NCBI GenBank assembly: GCA_037833965.1
Contig: AP031351.1
Coordinates: 15,512,501-15,576,500 of the forward strand
Length of the DNA stretch: 64,000 nt
Direction: 5' to 3'
Origin: Marchantia polymorpha subsp. ruderalis
Lineage: Eukaryota; Streptophyta; Marchantiopsida; Marchantiales; Marchantiaceae
The notes beneath the pieces are model-generated. The model saw only the letters and a list, made by a program, of their open reading frames with translations. It ran no database searches and was not told the DNA's origin. This document shows, in pieces, positions 14,156 through 26,215 of the stretch. Position 1 is the first letter of the stretch, and the number at the start of each line of letters is the position of its first letter. The position numbers and the translations under genes are program-made.

Positions 14156-17100
14156 TTGAAGATTACTTGGTTGCTGCTGCTGCTGCTGTTGTTGCTGAGC
14201 CTGTTGTTGCATTTGCGCAATCTGCTTCATCTAGAATTATCAATCCACCATGTAGTAAAATTAAGCATTAAGAGCACTACACCTACGAGAGGACAAGCTA
14301 CGCTCTCACTAATTATTAGTTCTTACTACATGCATCTCAAAACCGTCAATGTTTTTGAGAACTACCTTCATCAATATCTCTTGGTCATTAGAACCACGGG
14401 GTACAGGGGACGCGGCTTGCATCGGAGAACCGACACCTTGAGATACGTCGCTCCCGGGGTTTGTGTGACCGTCTTTGGAATTCAAAGCACTTCTGCCCAT
14501 CAATACTCTAAACCTTCGGTGATCCATATCCTGTAACAAAGGAGATCCAGACGTTTGATTTTGCGCCTGAAGTAAGAGTTGTTGCTGTTGTTGTGGAGTG
14601 AGCAGCTGGAACTGGTGGTATTGTTGAGGAGCCTGTATGTATGACTTCTGACTCGGAACCAATCCTTGAGGTCTTAAATTGTCAATTCCCTGCAACAATC
14701 AGAAAAAACATCATGTATAAGCAGACGGTTCAGTCTCATATAGCAGGCTCCACAAACTCAAATGCATCTCCTCATTAATCAAATACAAAAGCCTATGAGG
14801 ATCAACTCCACTCACAGGCACAACTTCTACCTTCCCGAATCTAGAGCTCTGTTATGCTCACGATGAACAAACCTTGCAAAATTTAGTTTTGCAATCAATA
14901 GTCTGAAAACCCTATTAAGCGTCTAAGATTTACTATGGGCTCCAAGTTTAGAAAGAGTTATGAACAAGTTTGTACCAAAGCTATCTACATGTGACATTCA
15001 GCCAAGTACCCTAAATTTCTTCTTCCTTAGTTCACTTACCGTCAAAGGCCAGCCTTTCACAGGTAAAGAATTGCCACCTTGATTGACTCCTGCTTTTGAT
15101 CAACAATTACAGAAGTGTTAAAAACGTGCACGTTACGCTGATTGAATTGGAAAAATACCACAAGATTTATCACATATCAATGCATAGCCATGCATTCAGG
15201 AAGTTTAATTTGCATTGGCAATCGGACTAATAAGGAGGTTCTGTTGATACCAATTTAACAGGAGAGGGTGCTAAGAAACAAATATTCGTCACGAGAAGAT
15301 CAAAAAGAGAATTCTTACTCGAAACACAGAAATCTGAATACCAGTGAACAGAACTGAATAATTATACGTGCATTCTATTTTCAGCTGAGGACAAACCAGT
15401 CATGTTGATATCACTTGAAAGGTGCATGTTACTCGAAACTTGAGGGAAGGAAAAAACAACGGAGGTGTCTCTGACCATATATATAACTAAAAAAAAAAGA
15501 CGGACAGTGAGGTGAATCTCAACTCAAAAGTATAAAAAACTTTCCTAGTGGAGGACTACCAGTTTACAAGACGCTGAAGAGAATATGAAAAGGCAAGATA
15601 GAACCAACCCAAACCAGGTAGTATTGAATCCAATCCAACTCACAAGCACTCACCAGTGAGTTGATAAAGTCTTCAAGTTGGTGACATACTGATAACTATA
15701 CAAACTTTCGTAAATTGTGATTACCAGCTAAGTAACTGATAAATTCAACTCCCAAATGATTGAAGGGGTTATATGAGAGATGTAACTGTCTAACAATATG
15801 TTGGTGTTGCTGCCCAGAACGAAAGCACTCACTTGAAGGAAAAGAACGAGATATACTTTAGTAAGTAACGGAGTGTTCAGATTCAAGCTTGCTCTTAAAT
15901 CTAACCCCAAAAGAAGGAAAATAAGAGCATACACTTCATCTCTGTCACTCTACCACTCTGAGGTGATAAGTTAGATGCAAGCATTAGCAACACCAATTAA
16001 ACTTAAGCCAACCAGGACCGTGCAAACTCAAGGAAAGCCATCAAGGCGTGAAGGAAATACCCAACAATATGAACGGTACAGGGCAAATGCAGATAATAGA
16101 AGGCAAACTGTGAAATCCAGAAAAAAATGTTGGGGATAAGATACAGTGGATGAATTGAAGTAGTGTATTTGATGAAGGGTGTAAAAATCAAAGGAAATGA
16201 GATTGAACATACAATACAATGGTTGAGTATTTATTTGTGAATGCTGCAACGTGAAAGCCAGAACTAATATCCTTGTTGTGTTCAATAAACTGGTGAGAAC
16301 CATCGACCCGATAGACACTGTCATGAAAAAACTTTCAAGACCAAACATTCAAAGAGATTAAGGCGGGTGAAACAAAGTCAAGGGGTTCCAGATATCGCCC
16401 TGACAACTTGCCACAAGGATTTCTACGCTATTCCGTGACTTACAAAATACGCAGTTAAAGGCTGTGGGAACCTCTGCAGATCCCCAACAACCATAACAAC
16501 GTAAAACAGTTCACATTCGCCTTTGATCATGAAACGCTTACGACATTTTGCAAAGGGAGATATCTGAAACGCCCTAATGTGTCCGAATGACTTTAAGAAG
16601 AGAAGGTGATATCTCTTGGGCAGATCTCTGCAGAGAAAGAACTCCCACCCAGACAAATCAATTTAAACTTGAAGTTCAGTATACTAGACAGGTGCAATGT
16701 CCTCTTAAAATGGCCTAGACTACGTAGCAGGCTAAGGTATTCCAGAATAACAACCCACACAGATGCATCCGTAGAGAATCCGTAGGTAATATACCTGGAC
16801 TTAGAAGGCTAGGTTTGTTGTGTCCAACTCCCGGTACTCCAAACATCGGATCTGGAGCGGGAGATCTCTGATTTAGAACATTGACGTCGTTTTTGTTATC
16901 CTGTCGAAGTTCACAATATGAGTGAGAAGGTCGCATGGAAAAGTTCCACTTAGCACTTAACACTCCAGTTCCAGTATCCTCTACCTGGGTATGACCATGT
17001 CCCACAAACCCTATTACTGGCACAACTCAGAGCTGGTAGAGAAAGGCACAAAACCTGAGAATTTCCAGAGATCTGCTGAGAACGAGACTGAACCTGTTGC

Positions 17101-18900
17101 AATGCTGTAGGCGTGCTACCAGCAGCATTGTGCAGCAAAGGTCTGCCACAGACAAAGGAGAGGCCTGTCAGTATATGGCATAACGAGTTGTACAAAATTA
17201 CAGGTCTAAATTTCACATTGAATAACATTCCATTACCACTTCACTGTTCCTAACGTAACCAGGCTTACAATCCAGACTTCCAGTTGTTGCACAGACCGGG
17301 ATGATGCGGAGATGTGGCTTGTAATCCCGTGACTGATGAGTATCTACGAGAGGGACTATGGCTCCGATCTAAACTAAATGGGTTCCGTATATGATTGGAG
17401 GAAATTATTTGTCAAGGAGACTGCAATGCTGAGAAATTGAGTCCTCCCATCTTCATCCTAACTGCGTAAAAAAATTCGTCTTAGTACGGACATCCTAAAA
17501 AGTGTCATGAGCCTCCAACCCAAGGTAATTTCTAGATATTGAACTTCAACAATGAAGCCGAATTCGCAGCACCCGCCCTCGAAGGAAAAAATTCGCCATA
17601 CCTCTGTCAAAGAAGTAAACATTCAAGAAAGGCGACTGTTAGCGAGAGACTAAATTATTCGGAAAAATAAAAAGGGCAATAAAAATTTCTTCGGAAGCCT
17701 CTGTGCTTCACGTCAACGAGTCTTGCGCTGTGACCAATGACTACGAAATCATTCAACCAGCAAAAGGATCATATACTAAATAACAGTGTAAGTACATAAG
17801 ACCACTTCAATCACGAAACGCCATGAAACTCGAAACGAGCTTATTAGTACAAATATCTGCCTTTCTCTACAAAAGAACTCTCTAGCTCATCAGGGGAACC
17901 AACCTTCATAGATGCATCATCGAGTGTATCTCTTTGGTGTGGATGCTTAAGGCGCTCCTCATAAATCTTCGTGGCCATTGCATTTGCTGTGCCTGGTTGA
18001 CGTAATAACGCCTCAGTTCCCAATCCATTGGCAGTTCCATTCAACGCTAAGTGGCTGTCTTGCCTCTGCCGCTGCGCAGCATGGCGTTGTAGCATCTGAA
18101 GCTGCTGCAACTGCTGAAGCTGTGCCTGCTGCTGCTGCTGCTGTTGTTGCTGTTGTTGCTGTTGCTGCTGTTGCTGTTGTTGTTGTTGCTGCTGCTGCTG
18201 TTGTTGTTGTTGCTGCTGCTGTTGTTGTTGTTGCTGCTGCTCTCGAGCTTTCAGTTGCTGAGTCTGTTTCAATATTACAGTTAATATCACGAAATAGGCA
18301 ACCACCAATATAGCCCTAGAACGGCAGATAGAAACTCAAAAGGATCCACACCTCGATATAAGAGGCGGCGACCTCTGAGTGCTTCTCGTTCGTGCGAGCG
18401 ATGAAGATGTCCCAAAACACAGACCACCACTCGAACAGGAACCCCCCAGGAGCATCTATTGCTGAGACATCAACGAAACGATATCAGAAGCCATGAGGCA
18501 TGAACCACGTTCCTACGGAAATTGAAAGTGCAAGCCTAGAAACTTACCCACTGGATCAGACGACACTTTTCCTTCGTTCAGAAAGGCCTTTGCGGAATTG
18601 TGGAGATTTCTTTTCATAAGATAGTCGTAAATGTACACATCCAACCTGACACAACAAACGATTAAAGGATATGAAAAGCTTCGGATCATCCGATGTTCTC
18701 AAACCAAACATCAAACTCGCGGCTTACAGAGACCGTCAATGTCTTTCTTAAGAGAATCCAAATTTTCGTGTCCTTGCCATCGGGCTTCAGTATCTCTTAC
18801 TGGCATCGGGTAGCAACTACAAAGCTCAAGCCGGGAGCACAAGACCTATGCGAGCTCCCTTAACGTACATTTTATCCGCTTCCCAGTTACTTTGCGCCAT
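6569..18900 (-). CDS. LUG: LEUNIG-type transcriptional co-repressor (LisH, Q-rich, WD40), 919 aa
   Basis: Plant Groucho/Tup1-like co-repressor. In the known family it is nuclear, recruited by DNA-binding factors through SEUSS-type adaptors, and recruits histone deacetylase and Mediator. Exons from 5' to 3': 18900-18869, 18645-18548, 18461-18352, 18263-17904, 17603-17545, 17142-17055, 16900-16795, 15089-15040, 14689-14366, 14230-13982, 13776-13522, 13390-13246, 8944-8835, 8653-8504, 8216-8061, 7663-7547, 7113-6907, 6712-6569. They total 2760 nt in frame. The start ([11 protein letters not shown]) matches the family N-terminus. LisH lies at about residues 12-36, followed by the LUFS block ([13 protein letters not shown]). 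Then come poly-Q 89-126, a Q-rich middle, a basic GRKRK patch near 501-505, the acidic [14 protein letters not shown] block, and WD40 repeats from about 626 to the end ([10 protein letters not shown]). Length is close to Arabidopsis LUG (931 aa). The donor of exon 5 (GTTCAA) and that of exon 4 (GTTGGT) are weak. LUG and LUH cannot be told apart here. Confidence 0.93.
8945..13245 (-). other. 4301-nt intron of the LEUNIG-type gene
   Basis: The intron runs from the donor after the MDVSK-coding exon (AAAG|GTCCGT) to the acceptor CTCCAG before the first WD40 exon. The other introns of this gene are 86-433 nt, except one of 1705 nt (15090-16794). I see no transposon domain and no convincing nested gene. 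ORFs on the minus strand at 10622-10960 and 11752-12012 are short and unrelated to any family I recognise. GC is moderate, like the gene's other introns. Confidence 0.8.
14106..14218 (-). repeat. Secondary glutamine-rich codon tracts
   Basis: Exon 10 of the LEUNIG-type gene contains three further Gln runs (about 9, 11 and 5 residues), separated by short Pro/Ser/Asn/Ala spacers. Together with the tract in exon 4 they make most of the central region a low-complexity Q-rich linker between the LUFS and WD40 modules. Confidence 0.9.
18126..18239 (-). repeat. Poly-glutamine codon tract, 38 uninterrupted Gln
   Basis: Within exon 4 of the LEUNIG-type gene, 38 consecutive codons are all CAA or CAG in mixed order. 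They lie between Glu88 and an Ala-Gln-Leu sequence. CAA/CAG mixing makes this less slippage-prone than a pure CAG array, but the length is still likely to vary. The family has a Q-rich linker here, but such a long pure run is notable. Confidence 0.97.
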
Positions 18901-19151
18901 GCTCGTCGACCAAAGAGAAGCTCTCGGAAACTGTAGTCAATTCCCCTGCAAAACTGGTCTCGACACTTTCCCAAGCCACCTGCAACTGATCAAAGGACTC
19001 AAGGCCTTCTTCCCCGTCGTCGTGGTCCTCTCGAGCGATCACCCATCCCTATTCTTCTCCCCCTCCCTCGTCTCGGCTCGTCTCACTTTCAGCTGTCCTC
19101 TCTTTGGGCCTTGTGCTTCCGAAGAGAGATTGCATGCACACACTCTCTGCT

Positions 19152-19206
19152 CCCCTTCCCTCCCACTCCCTCTCTCCCTCCCTCCCTCACTCACTCCCCT
19201 CCCTCC
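19152..19206 (-). promoter_or_regulatory. G-run / GA-rich leader upstream of the LEUNIG-type ATG
   Basis: The sense strand, 252-306 nt upstream of the start codon, carries at least six runs of three or more G separated by short A/GA spacers. This is compatible with a G-quadruplex, and the GA-rich character also suits plant BPC/GAGA-type binding. Whether the segment is promoter or 5' UTR cannot be decided, because the transcription start is not visible. Confidence 0.4.
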
Positions 19207-19659
19207 TGCTTCCTCCTCAGTCACTGGAGCCTCTGGTGTAGTAGAGAGGCAACATCGACCTCCAGCTCCAACCTCACGAGCTCGCACACGCGGAAGCGGT
19301 ACACCTGCGCACAAATCTCTCTTCCTGTGCCACTCTCTCCCGGTCTCCCTCCTTTGTCTCGCCCTTTCTCCATTACCCTTCCCAAGTTCTTGCTCCTGCC
19401 TTTCACGGTCCTTCACAAGGGAGAAGCACGTCAGCCCTACCCTCCCGGGAAAATCCACGCGTTTATGTACTAAGTCACTCTCATGCTTATCTAAATTATC
19501 TTTTCATGATTTCTCTTCCATATGTCTGTTCTCACTACCCCGAAGAACCACGAAGTATATACGTTTAGAAAGTGTAAACTCTGCAAAACTTCTATGGTTA
19601 TTGATCGCCGCAAGTTATGGCCACATAATTCTCCAGAAGACAGCTCTTAGGTGACTACT

Positions 19660-22600
19660 TCATTTCTATTTGGCTGCGTATCAAATTCTTATTTTCTGTA
19701 TCGTATTAGGAATGATAACAACTCAAAGAAGGCACACGGAGTTCAGATAAAAGTCCAAACCATGATCCCGAAAAGATTAGAAAATCATAATCTCTCTTTA
19801 AATGAAAAATTCTTTCAAAAATACAACAATGCAGGTCCAATATGTAGAAGAGTAATCAAAATTAATACATAATCTTAGCCAAAAGACACGCAATAATTAG
19901 TTTTTTCATGAATGTTGCACAAAACACTACTAATGGCATTGTTGACGTGTACATGTGTGTTTAATGTATTCTTACAAGTGAATTTGACATGTCGATTCTA
20001 AACTCCTCTCGTACTCTTTGTAACAATTTCATAGTTTGACTAAAATCAAAACGGTTAAAGAAGTGATCCGATGATGAAAGTATACTCATTTAGCTATCAC
20101 ATTCAATGATATATTTCTACAACTTGACTAACTTTTTCCTTTATGAACCATTTTTATTTATATTCCAACTTTTATTTATTCAAATAAATTAAATTTCTGA
20201 AGTCGGGCAGTTATACCCCGAATGACTTGTATTTGCCCTCTCAAAACATCTCATGTTTAAATTTGATTTTTTCAAGCTTATTTTTTATAAAAATATTTTG
20301 AATTCAAATTGAAAGAAATTATCTGGTTCTACCGGATGTCTAAATACGTGTTTAAATTTCAATCTAAATTTTCCATGTTTTTTTCTTCAAAATAAAAAAA
20401 TTACATCCGTACTTCAAATTTGAAAACTATATTTTAAGTGTCTACCTTCAATATCTTAATTATACTTTCTATCATGGATTGCTATAAAACTTAGAAAAAC
20501 GGTAAATTCACCGAGTATGTGTGTGATATAAGAACAAAGACAGGATTTCAAAGAATAACAACTCATTACAAACATAACTAAAAGATAATCTTTAGAATTA
20601 TGAACGTGTTTCGTTATAGATGAATTTTCTGTCCATTTGATGCAAAACTTACATTTTTTTTCAAACTGATGCAACAAGACAAATTCAGAATTTTAATGGA
20701 CATAACTTACATTGAAAACAGTATTTGTCACAATGTGCGCAAGATGGATTGATATTCATCAACAAAAGTTGCACTTGAAAATTTTCCTTTAACGTTTTCA
20801 CAGGTTTGATATTTCTGGAATTTTGTGATGTTTTTTTCAATCCTAATCCAAAACTTGTATCACATGACTGAAAAAATGCTTATCAATGCTTGTTAAAATT
20901 GTATTTATTTTCATTATTTAATTAAGGATAAATAGCATATATATATATATATTTGATACTTTCAGTAAAACTATAATACTTTATAAATAACTTATTGGTA
21001 ACGTTAATGTTATTCTAATAATTCTTATAACATATACAATTGATTAGAACATAAGTTTAGTTCATGTATACGTACTTCATGATTGCATGTCAAAAGGAAC
21101 TATCCAGTATGTATGGTCAAACTCAACATTCTTTCGATTTTATGCACATGATCTTTAACAAATGAGACGGCAAATTACGCTCGTATATATGCTAAAAATA
21201 GAAAACGTATCAATATTAATTGAAAATAACCCCGCAAGGTTTTGTAGATCCTTAATGCTAAAGAAAAATTCCAAAAAACATCACTAAAGTATGTAAATAA
21301 TTCTGGTCTTGAAGCAGACACTTGTAATATCGCATGAAAAGAATCAGGCATTGATTGAAATTAATGATATAAGAAACACAAAATCAAGGCAGTTATATAA
21401 TATCATATATGCACAACAGTGTACGATACAATATTTTGAACACTTGGCTTTATATGAGGAATGTGTTTTATATTAAACATCTAAACTGATGGTTGGCGTT
21501 AGTACAGACATGATAAATATTATGAGCGTAATCATCAGATGTGGTTATATGTAAAGAGACATGTGAGATGTCCAATTGGATATCTCTCATGGCCGTGATA
21601 TGCAGGAACCAATTTTTCTTCGTGATAAGTTAGACAACTTGAAGTTGACAATGCAAGCTAGAAGGCTCTTCATTATTGTATTTCTATCAGGTTGTGTCCC
21701 TGCAATACAGACGTGTTATCGGACTTAGCTATGAAGAATTCCTGGATAGTTAAATGCTGGATATGCTGTCAACCAACATCAAGTACGATATTTTAGGACA
21801 AGAATAGATGTGATAAGTTTTCCGAGAGTCCATACCTCGTTTCAGATGCAAGAGATAGGCCCTGGTGATGGATAGGGTTGAGTGTCTACGTACTTTCAAA
21901 CATTGTAATGTTATTCCCGGTATGAAGATGATGGGAATATTGTTATATACCTTAATAGAATACTCTAATTCCAAAATTTTGTTAATAAAAGTCATAATAA
22001 GGGAATGATATCCGTAATTGACACGTATAACTTTAACGGAATATATCCACGGATAAAATAACATGTGATGGGTAATTCAATATAAAACAAATCTCTGTAT
22101 AACACGTCAACTAAAGCCAAAACTGAAGTCCGATGTATGGGAAGAACGAGCAACAATTTTAAGTGTCATGGAAATTGGCCGTAAGATTTGAGGGTGTTTT
22201 GTCTGATCTCATTCATTTTCTCCGTGGACACATTCTTACAGTAATCACAGACAAATTTACGGTTATGTTTGAAACATCCAATACGTTCTATAGGTAAGAG
22301 CCAAAGTTCGGCTGATATATTGATCCATCTAGGTAAAAATTTGAATCTGTTTTTCAATTTTCAGCATAAAGTGATGACACTTTATGCTGAGGTTGAAATC
22401 TTGATGGCTTTACCTCATCAATACATTCCTTGCGACAATCAAACCAAAGAAAACTATGCGTGGAATTCGGATGAAACAAATTCCCATATTCCATTGAAAT
22501 AGAAATACGACGTTAATGGAAAGTCTTATGCGGTTGAAAGAAGCTATTGGGGGTTGTGTGGATATCGAAAATGATACGAAGACCGCACGAGGAGCTTATG

Positions 22601-25600
22601 TAGCTAGCCAGATGATCACAATGAGAAATGTAGACCACATCGAACTAGAAGACAATTGGAATAAAAACTGACAAACTGTTGCGTCTTCATGTAGAATTTT
22701 GATTGGGTCTAGAAGTAAATGATTAAGAATTTATCGTTAACGGATCATCATCAAGAACAACACTCCTGTGAATCCATCACCTGTGAATTCATCACTATGG
22801 GTTCATCCCTTGCCTGATAAGACAATGAATGATAGCAGCACAAGGAGAATAACATGTTCTCATATTTAGTAAGTTTTTCATACATTACGAAGAGGGCAGG
22901 AACTCAAGCAACTATCAACAAAATCAATCGTATTATATGCTCGAAGTTCAAGCGGCCGTAGCATTCCAAGTCGATTCCATCATACTTTGGCAAAATTTCA
23001 CAACTCAATTGAAAAGCCCGCATCAACCTTACCAAAAAGTACCCACAAGTCGAAGTGCTACTGTGTTGGCTTTACGGTTATCACAACATCCAGTTTGTAA
23101 TTAACATTTGATCATTGCATATGTATTGTGTAGGACGAATTTTTCAGAAACGAGGAAATAGGTTGGTTGCAAGAATCATCTTTAGAAGGCAAAGCTACTC
23201 ATGTGCAGTGTTGACTGTACATTTAGCATGTATGGGTGCATGAGTAGAATTTAGTGTAATCTGCAAGCAAAAATGGGTTACCTTGATTACTAGATGTGCA
23301 CGAGTGATCTAGTTAGTAGAAAGGATGGGACGAACCTCATCAATTGATCGATGGTAAATCTCAGGAATGTTGATGAAAAGCCATTTTCGAATGTTGTTGT
23401 TTGTGGGACGCTTACTTTCGCGGCCCAATACTTCCCATGTCGTTCCATGGGACGCTACCACCATGATAGACTTCAGATTCTATGCTGTTTGATATATGTC
23501 GATTAATTTGTTAACGCAGTTATCGTTCTAACGTATAGATTATTTTTCGGCGAATGTGTCAACGGGAATAGTATAAGAAAGTGGGTCATCGATCTCCAAA
23601 CTATCTTCAAGTATGTTCATTGAAGGGTGTTTCAAGTAAACTTTGTTTCCTAAAATTTGACCTTGCAAGCAGCTGTACAGTTGCTAGGTTCCGAGTACAG
23701 CCACAAATTATTCTGCCACCAAGTCCCGGTGGACGTCCAATCCCTTGATCATCTAGCTCTTAACTTGAGATCAAAGTGATAATAACAACTTATTCTGTTC
23801 GAGATGTGTGAAACAAAACTACGTTATAACATGGGGGTCGAGTTCTCAGGACATTCAAAACAGGGCTTTACCTTGATAACATGCGAGCATGTATCAAAGT
23901 CAACAGCTCAAAAGAGGGACCACCAAGTGAGAGAAGGACATTCGTTAAGACTCAATTTCTCTCTGTCCGTAGACTTCGTTTTACTTAGTTATAAATCTAC
24001 ACCTCTATTGGGTCAGAGTCGTTTCCCGACCAATATACGAGTTATTAATGATCAAACGTAGGGCATTCATCCTTAACGGAACCAAAACAATGGAGGTAAG
24101 GGCATGTGTGGCAGGTGTATATAGCATATCAGGAGTTGCAAAGGGCAAATAAAGACTACACATGCTCGTCCAGAATAACGAGGTGAACAGCGAACCTTAA
24201 CCTCTTCACACCAAGTACATCTGAAATGTACATCCGTGTGTGGTGGTGCACGAAATAATGGATGAGGCAACAATACTTCCACATTTATCTTCGTCACTGA
24301 CAATCCGTATAAATGTCACCCGGGATATCGCTTACGACTATTCTCAGTACTGAGCATAAGCGATTAACAATGGAGTTTTGAAAGTTGATGAGAATCACGT
24401 CCTGGGCAAACGTCCAGCTTTGTCCATCAGGAAGTCCTCTTTTTTAGGAACTACGTTCGTGATCAACTGTCACATTTCATACAATTTCTCCTGTGAACGA
24501 ACCATGAAGTCGCACTTCGAGACTGCTTTCTTGTCGTAACTTGATGAAAAACAAACATCGTTAGGGGTAATCGGAATCGCACAGCAGCATCATCGGCTCC
24601 GGCAAACGTGTATTAAGGAAGGACTGGCAGAAGGGGAAAGTCCTTACTCGACCCATGTGCCTACCATTTTCTTCCTCAATTGACGTGTAAAATATTACTG
24701 GTGCCGTGGGACTTTCTCGGAGGCGCTTCGAACTTCCATCTCCTCCACTTACTCCTTTCTCAATTGACGCAAGTGCCTCTTGTAGTCTCATACCTCTTAT
24801 ACTACGTATGTGTACTTACAGCAGCTGGTCGATCTCACAAGAGCATCAACCTTAAACCTTGCTCTGCTCACTCGTTTCTCTCTTCACGGTCCCTTCATCC
24901 CCTTAAGTCTTCACTTCACATTTACAACCGTCCGGTTAGAGTCACTCTTCTACTTTTCAGCACTGAGGTCCTCCGACTGTTTTCAAGAGGATCAATCACC
25001 GTGTAATTTCAAATATGGACGCGAATAATATTCCCTCACAGTCGGCTGAAACTTAACTGCTTTTCTATCCAGCCGAACGCAGGTCTCGATATTCGACTCT
25101 AGAATCCAGCATCTTGCATTCCAAAACTTCTACAGATAGATATCTATAGATTCCTTACATTTCTTGTTTCCCAGAGGACTTAGATAGAAGGTCAATCTCG
25201 GATGCTACATCATTGAATTTATAAATACTAAAACTAGTGAGGACACACATGCGCTGGTAGGTCCATGCAGAATGCTCGTCAGAAGTATGAAAAACACGGT
25301 AACCACAGTGATGTTAAGAGACATCACTTAAAAAATGAACTGTGAAAATAAGACGCGAACCAAGGAGATAAAATACATAAAAAGCACGAGTGAAAACTGG
25401 AAGAGTCGAGAAATATGTGCGAAAAGGAGCAGTAAAAGACTCCAGCACAAAGAAGACAGAGCGTTATACGTTAAGAAATATAATGCATGCAACTACTGCT
25501 GAAAGGATCTTCCCAAAACGATGGCAGATACACTGCTCTTGAGACAATCAGCCTTAAATTTAACCCAACAGTCTTGAGCAACTCAAAAGTTTTCACCCGA

Positions 25601-26200
25601 ACAACTTACAAAACTTAATGTGTCTCTTCTAGGAGTAACCCCAGCTCCACAATCGAAACCACCACCCTCATGTGAGATTCATTTCTGGAAGATGTTTCCA
25701 TATTATGTATTGATAATGTTGAGTAGATATATTTCAGCACGGGTGGTCAAATCCCCACACTTACCACCACCAACTTTACTCCTGTTCATATTTTACAACA
25801 AAACGTACAATTTAACCCATATTCCCGTAGAACTGAGCTCCTAACAAACGCGTATTAGATGCGAACTTGAACTAACCACCAAGAGTAGTCTTCCTTACAG
25901 TCAGTGGAGATAACTAACTAAATCTACCTAGATGAGATCATTGGCTCAAAATCCAACCCTGACGGTAAGGGATGCATGAGCAGTGAGTTTCCATGCTATC
26001 TGCTACCCGAACCGGTCCAGAAATTCAAAGTTCATCAGATTAGAGTTGTTCAAAGCGAAAGACTTGGAATAGCTCACAAAACCATTTCGGGGTACTTGGA
26101 TTACAGGTGGTGAAAACTCTGCGGCAGACAAAAATAATGCTCGGCAGTTCCAAGGTACAATCTCTTAACAATCTCTACAGGTGATGATTATACCAACTAA
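19660..26200. other. Intergenic region, AT-rich then mixed
   Basis: From 19.7 to 22.1 kb the DNA is very AT-rich, with an (AT)n run near 20939-20953. From 22.1 to 26.2 kb GC rises and several short ORFs appear, for example minus 24561-24791 and plus 23804-24061. None matches a family I know or shows a coherent exon chain. The part next to 26.2 kb should contain the 3' UTR of the BAR-domain gene. Decayed transposon sequence is likely but not provable by eye. Confidence 0.4.
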
Positions 26201-26215
26201 CACCAGATGAGATGA

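Noticed and set aside
14105-14536. Plus-strand Leu-rich ORF of 143 codons
   Set aside because: Antisense shadow of Q-rich LEUNIG exons 9 and 10.
17978-18313. Plus-strand Ala/Val-rich ORF
   Set aside because: Antisense shadow of the poly-Gln codons (CAA/CAG read in reverse).
18848-19654. Longest plus-strand ORF (268 codons) upstream of and overlapping LEUNIG exon 1
   Set aside because: It lies antisense to the start exon and the GA-rich leader. The peptide is low-complexity Ser/Pro/Leu from CT repeats, with no domain, so its length is a composition effect.
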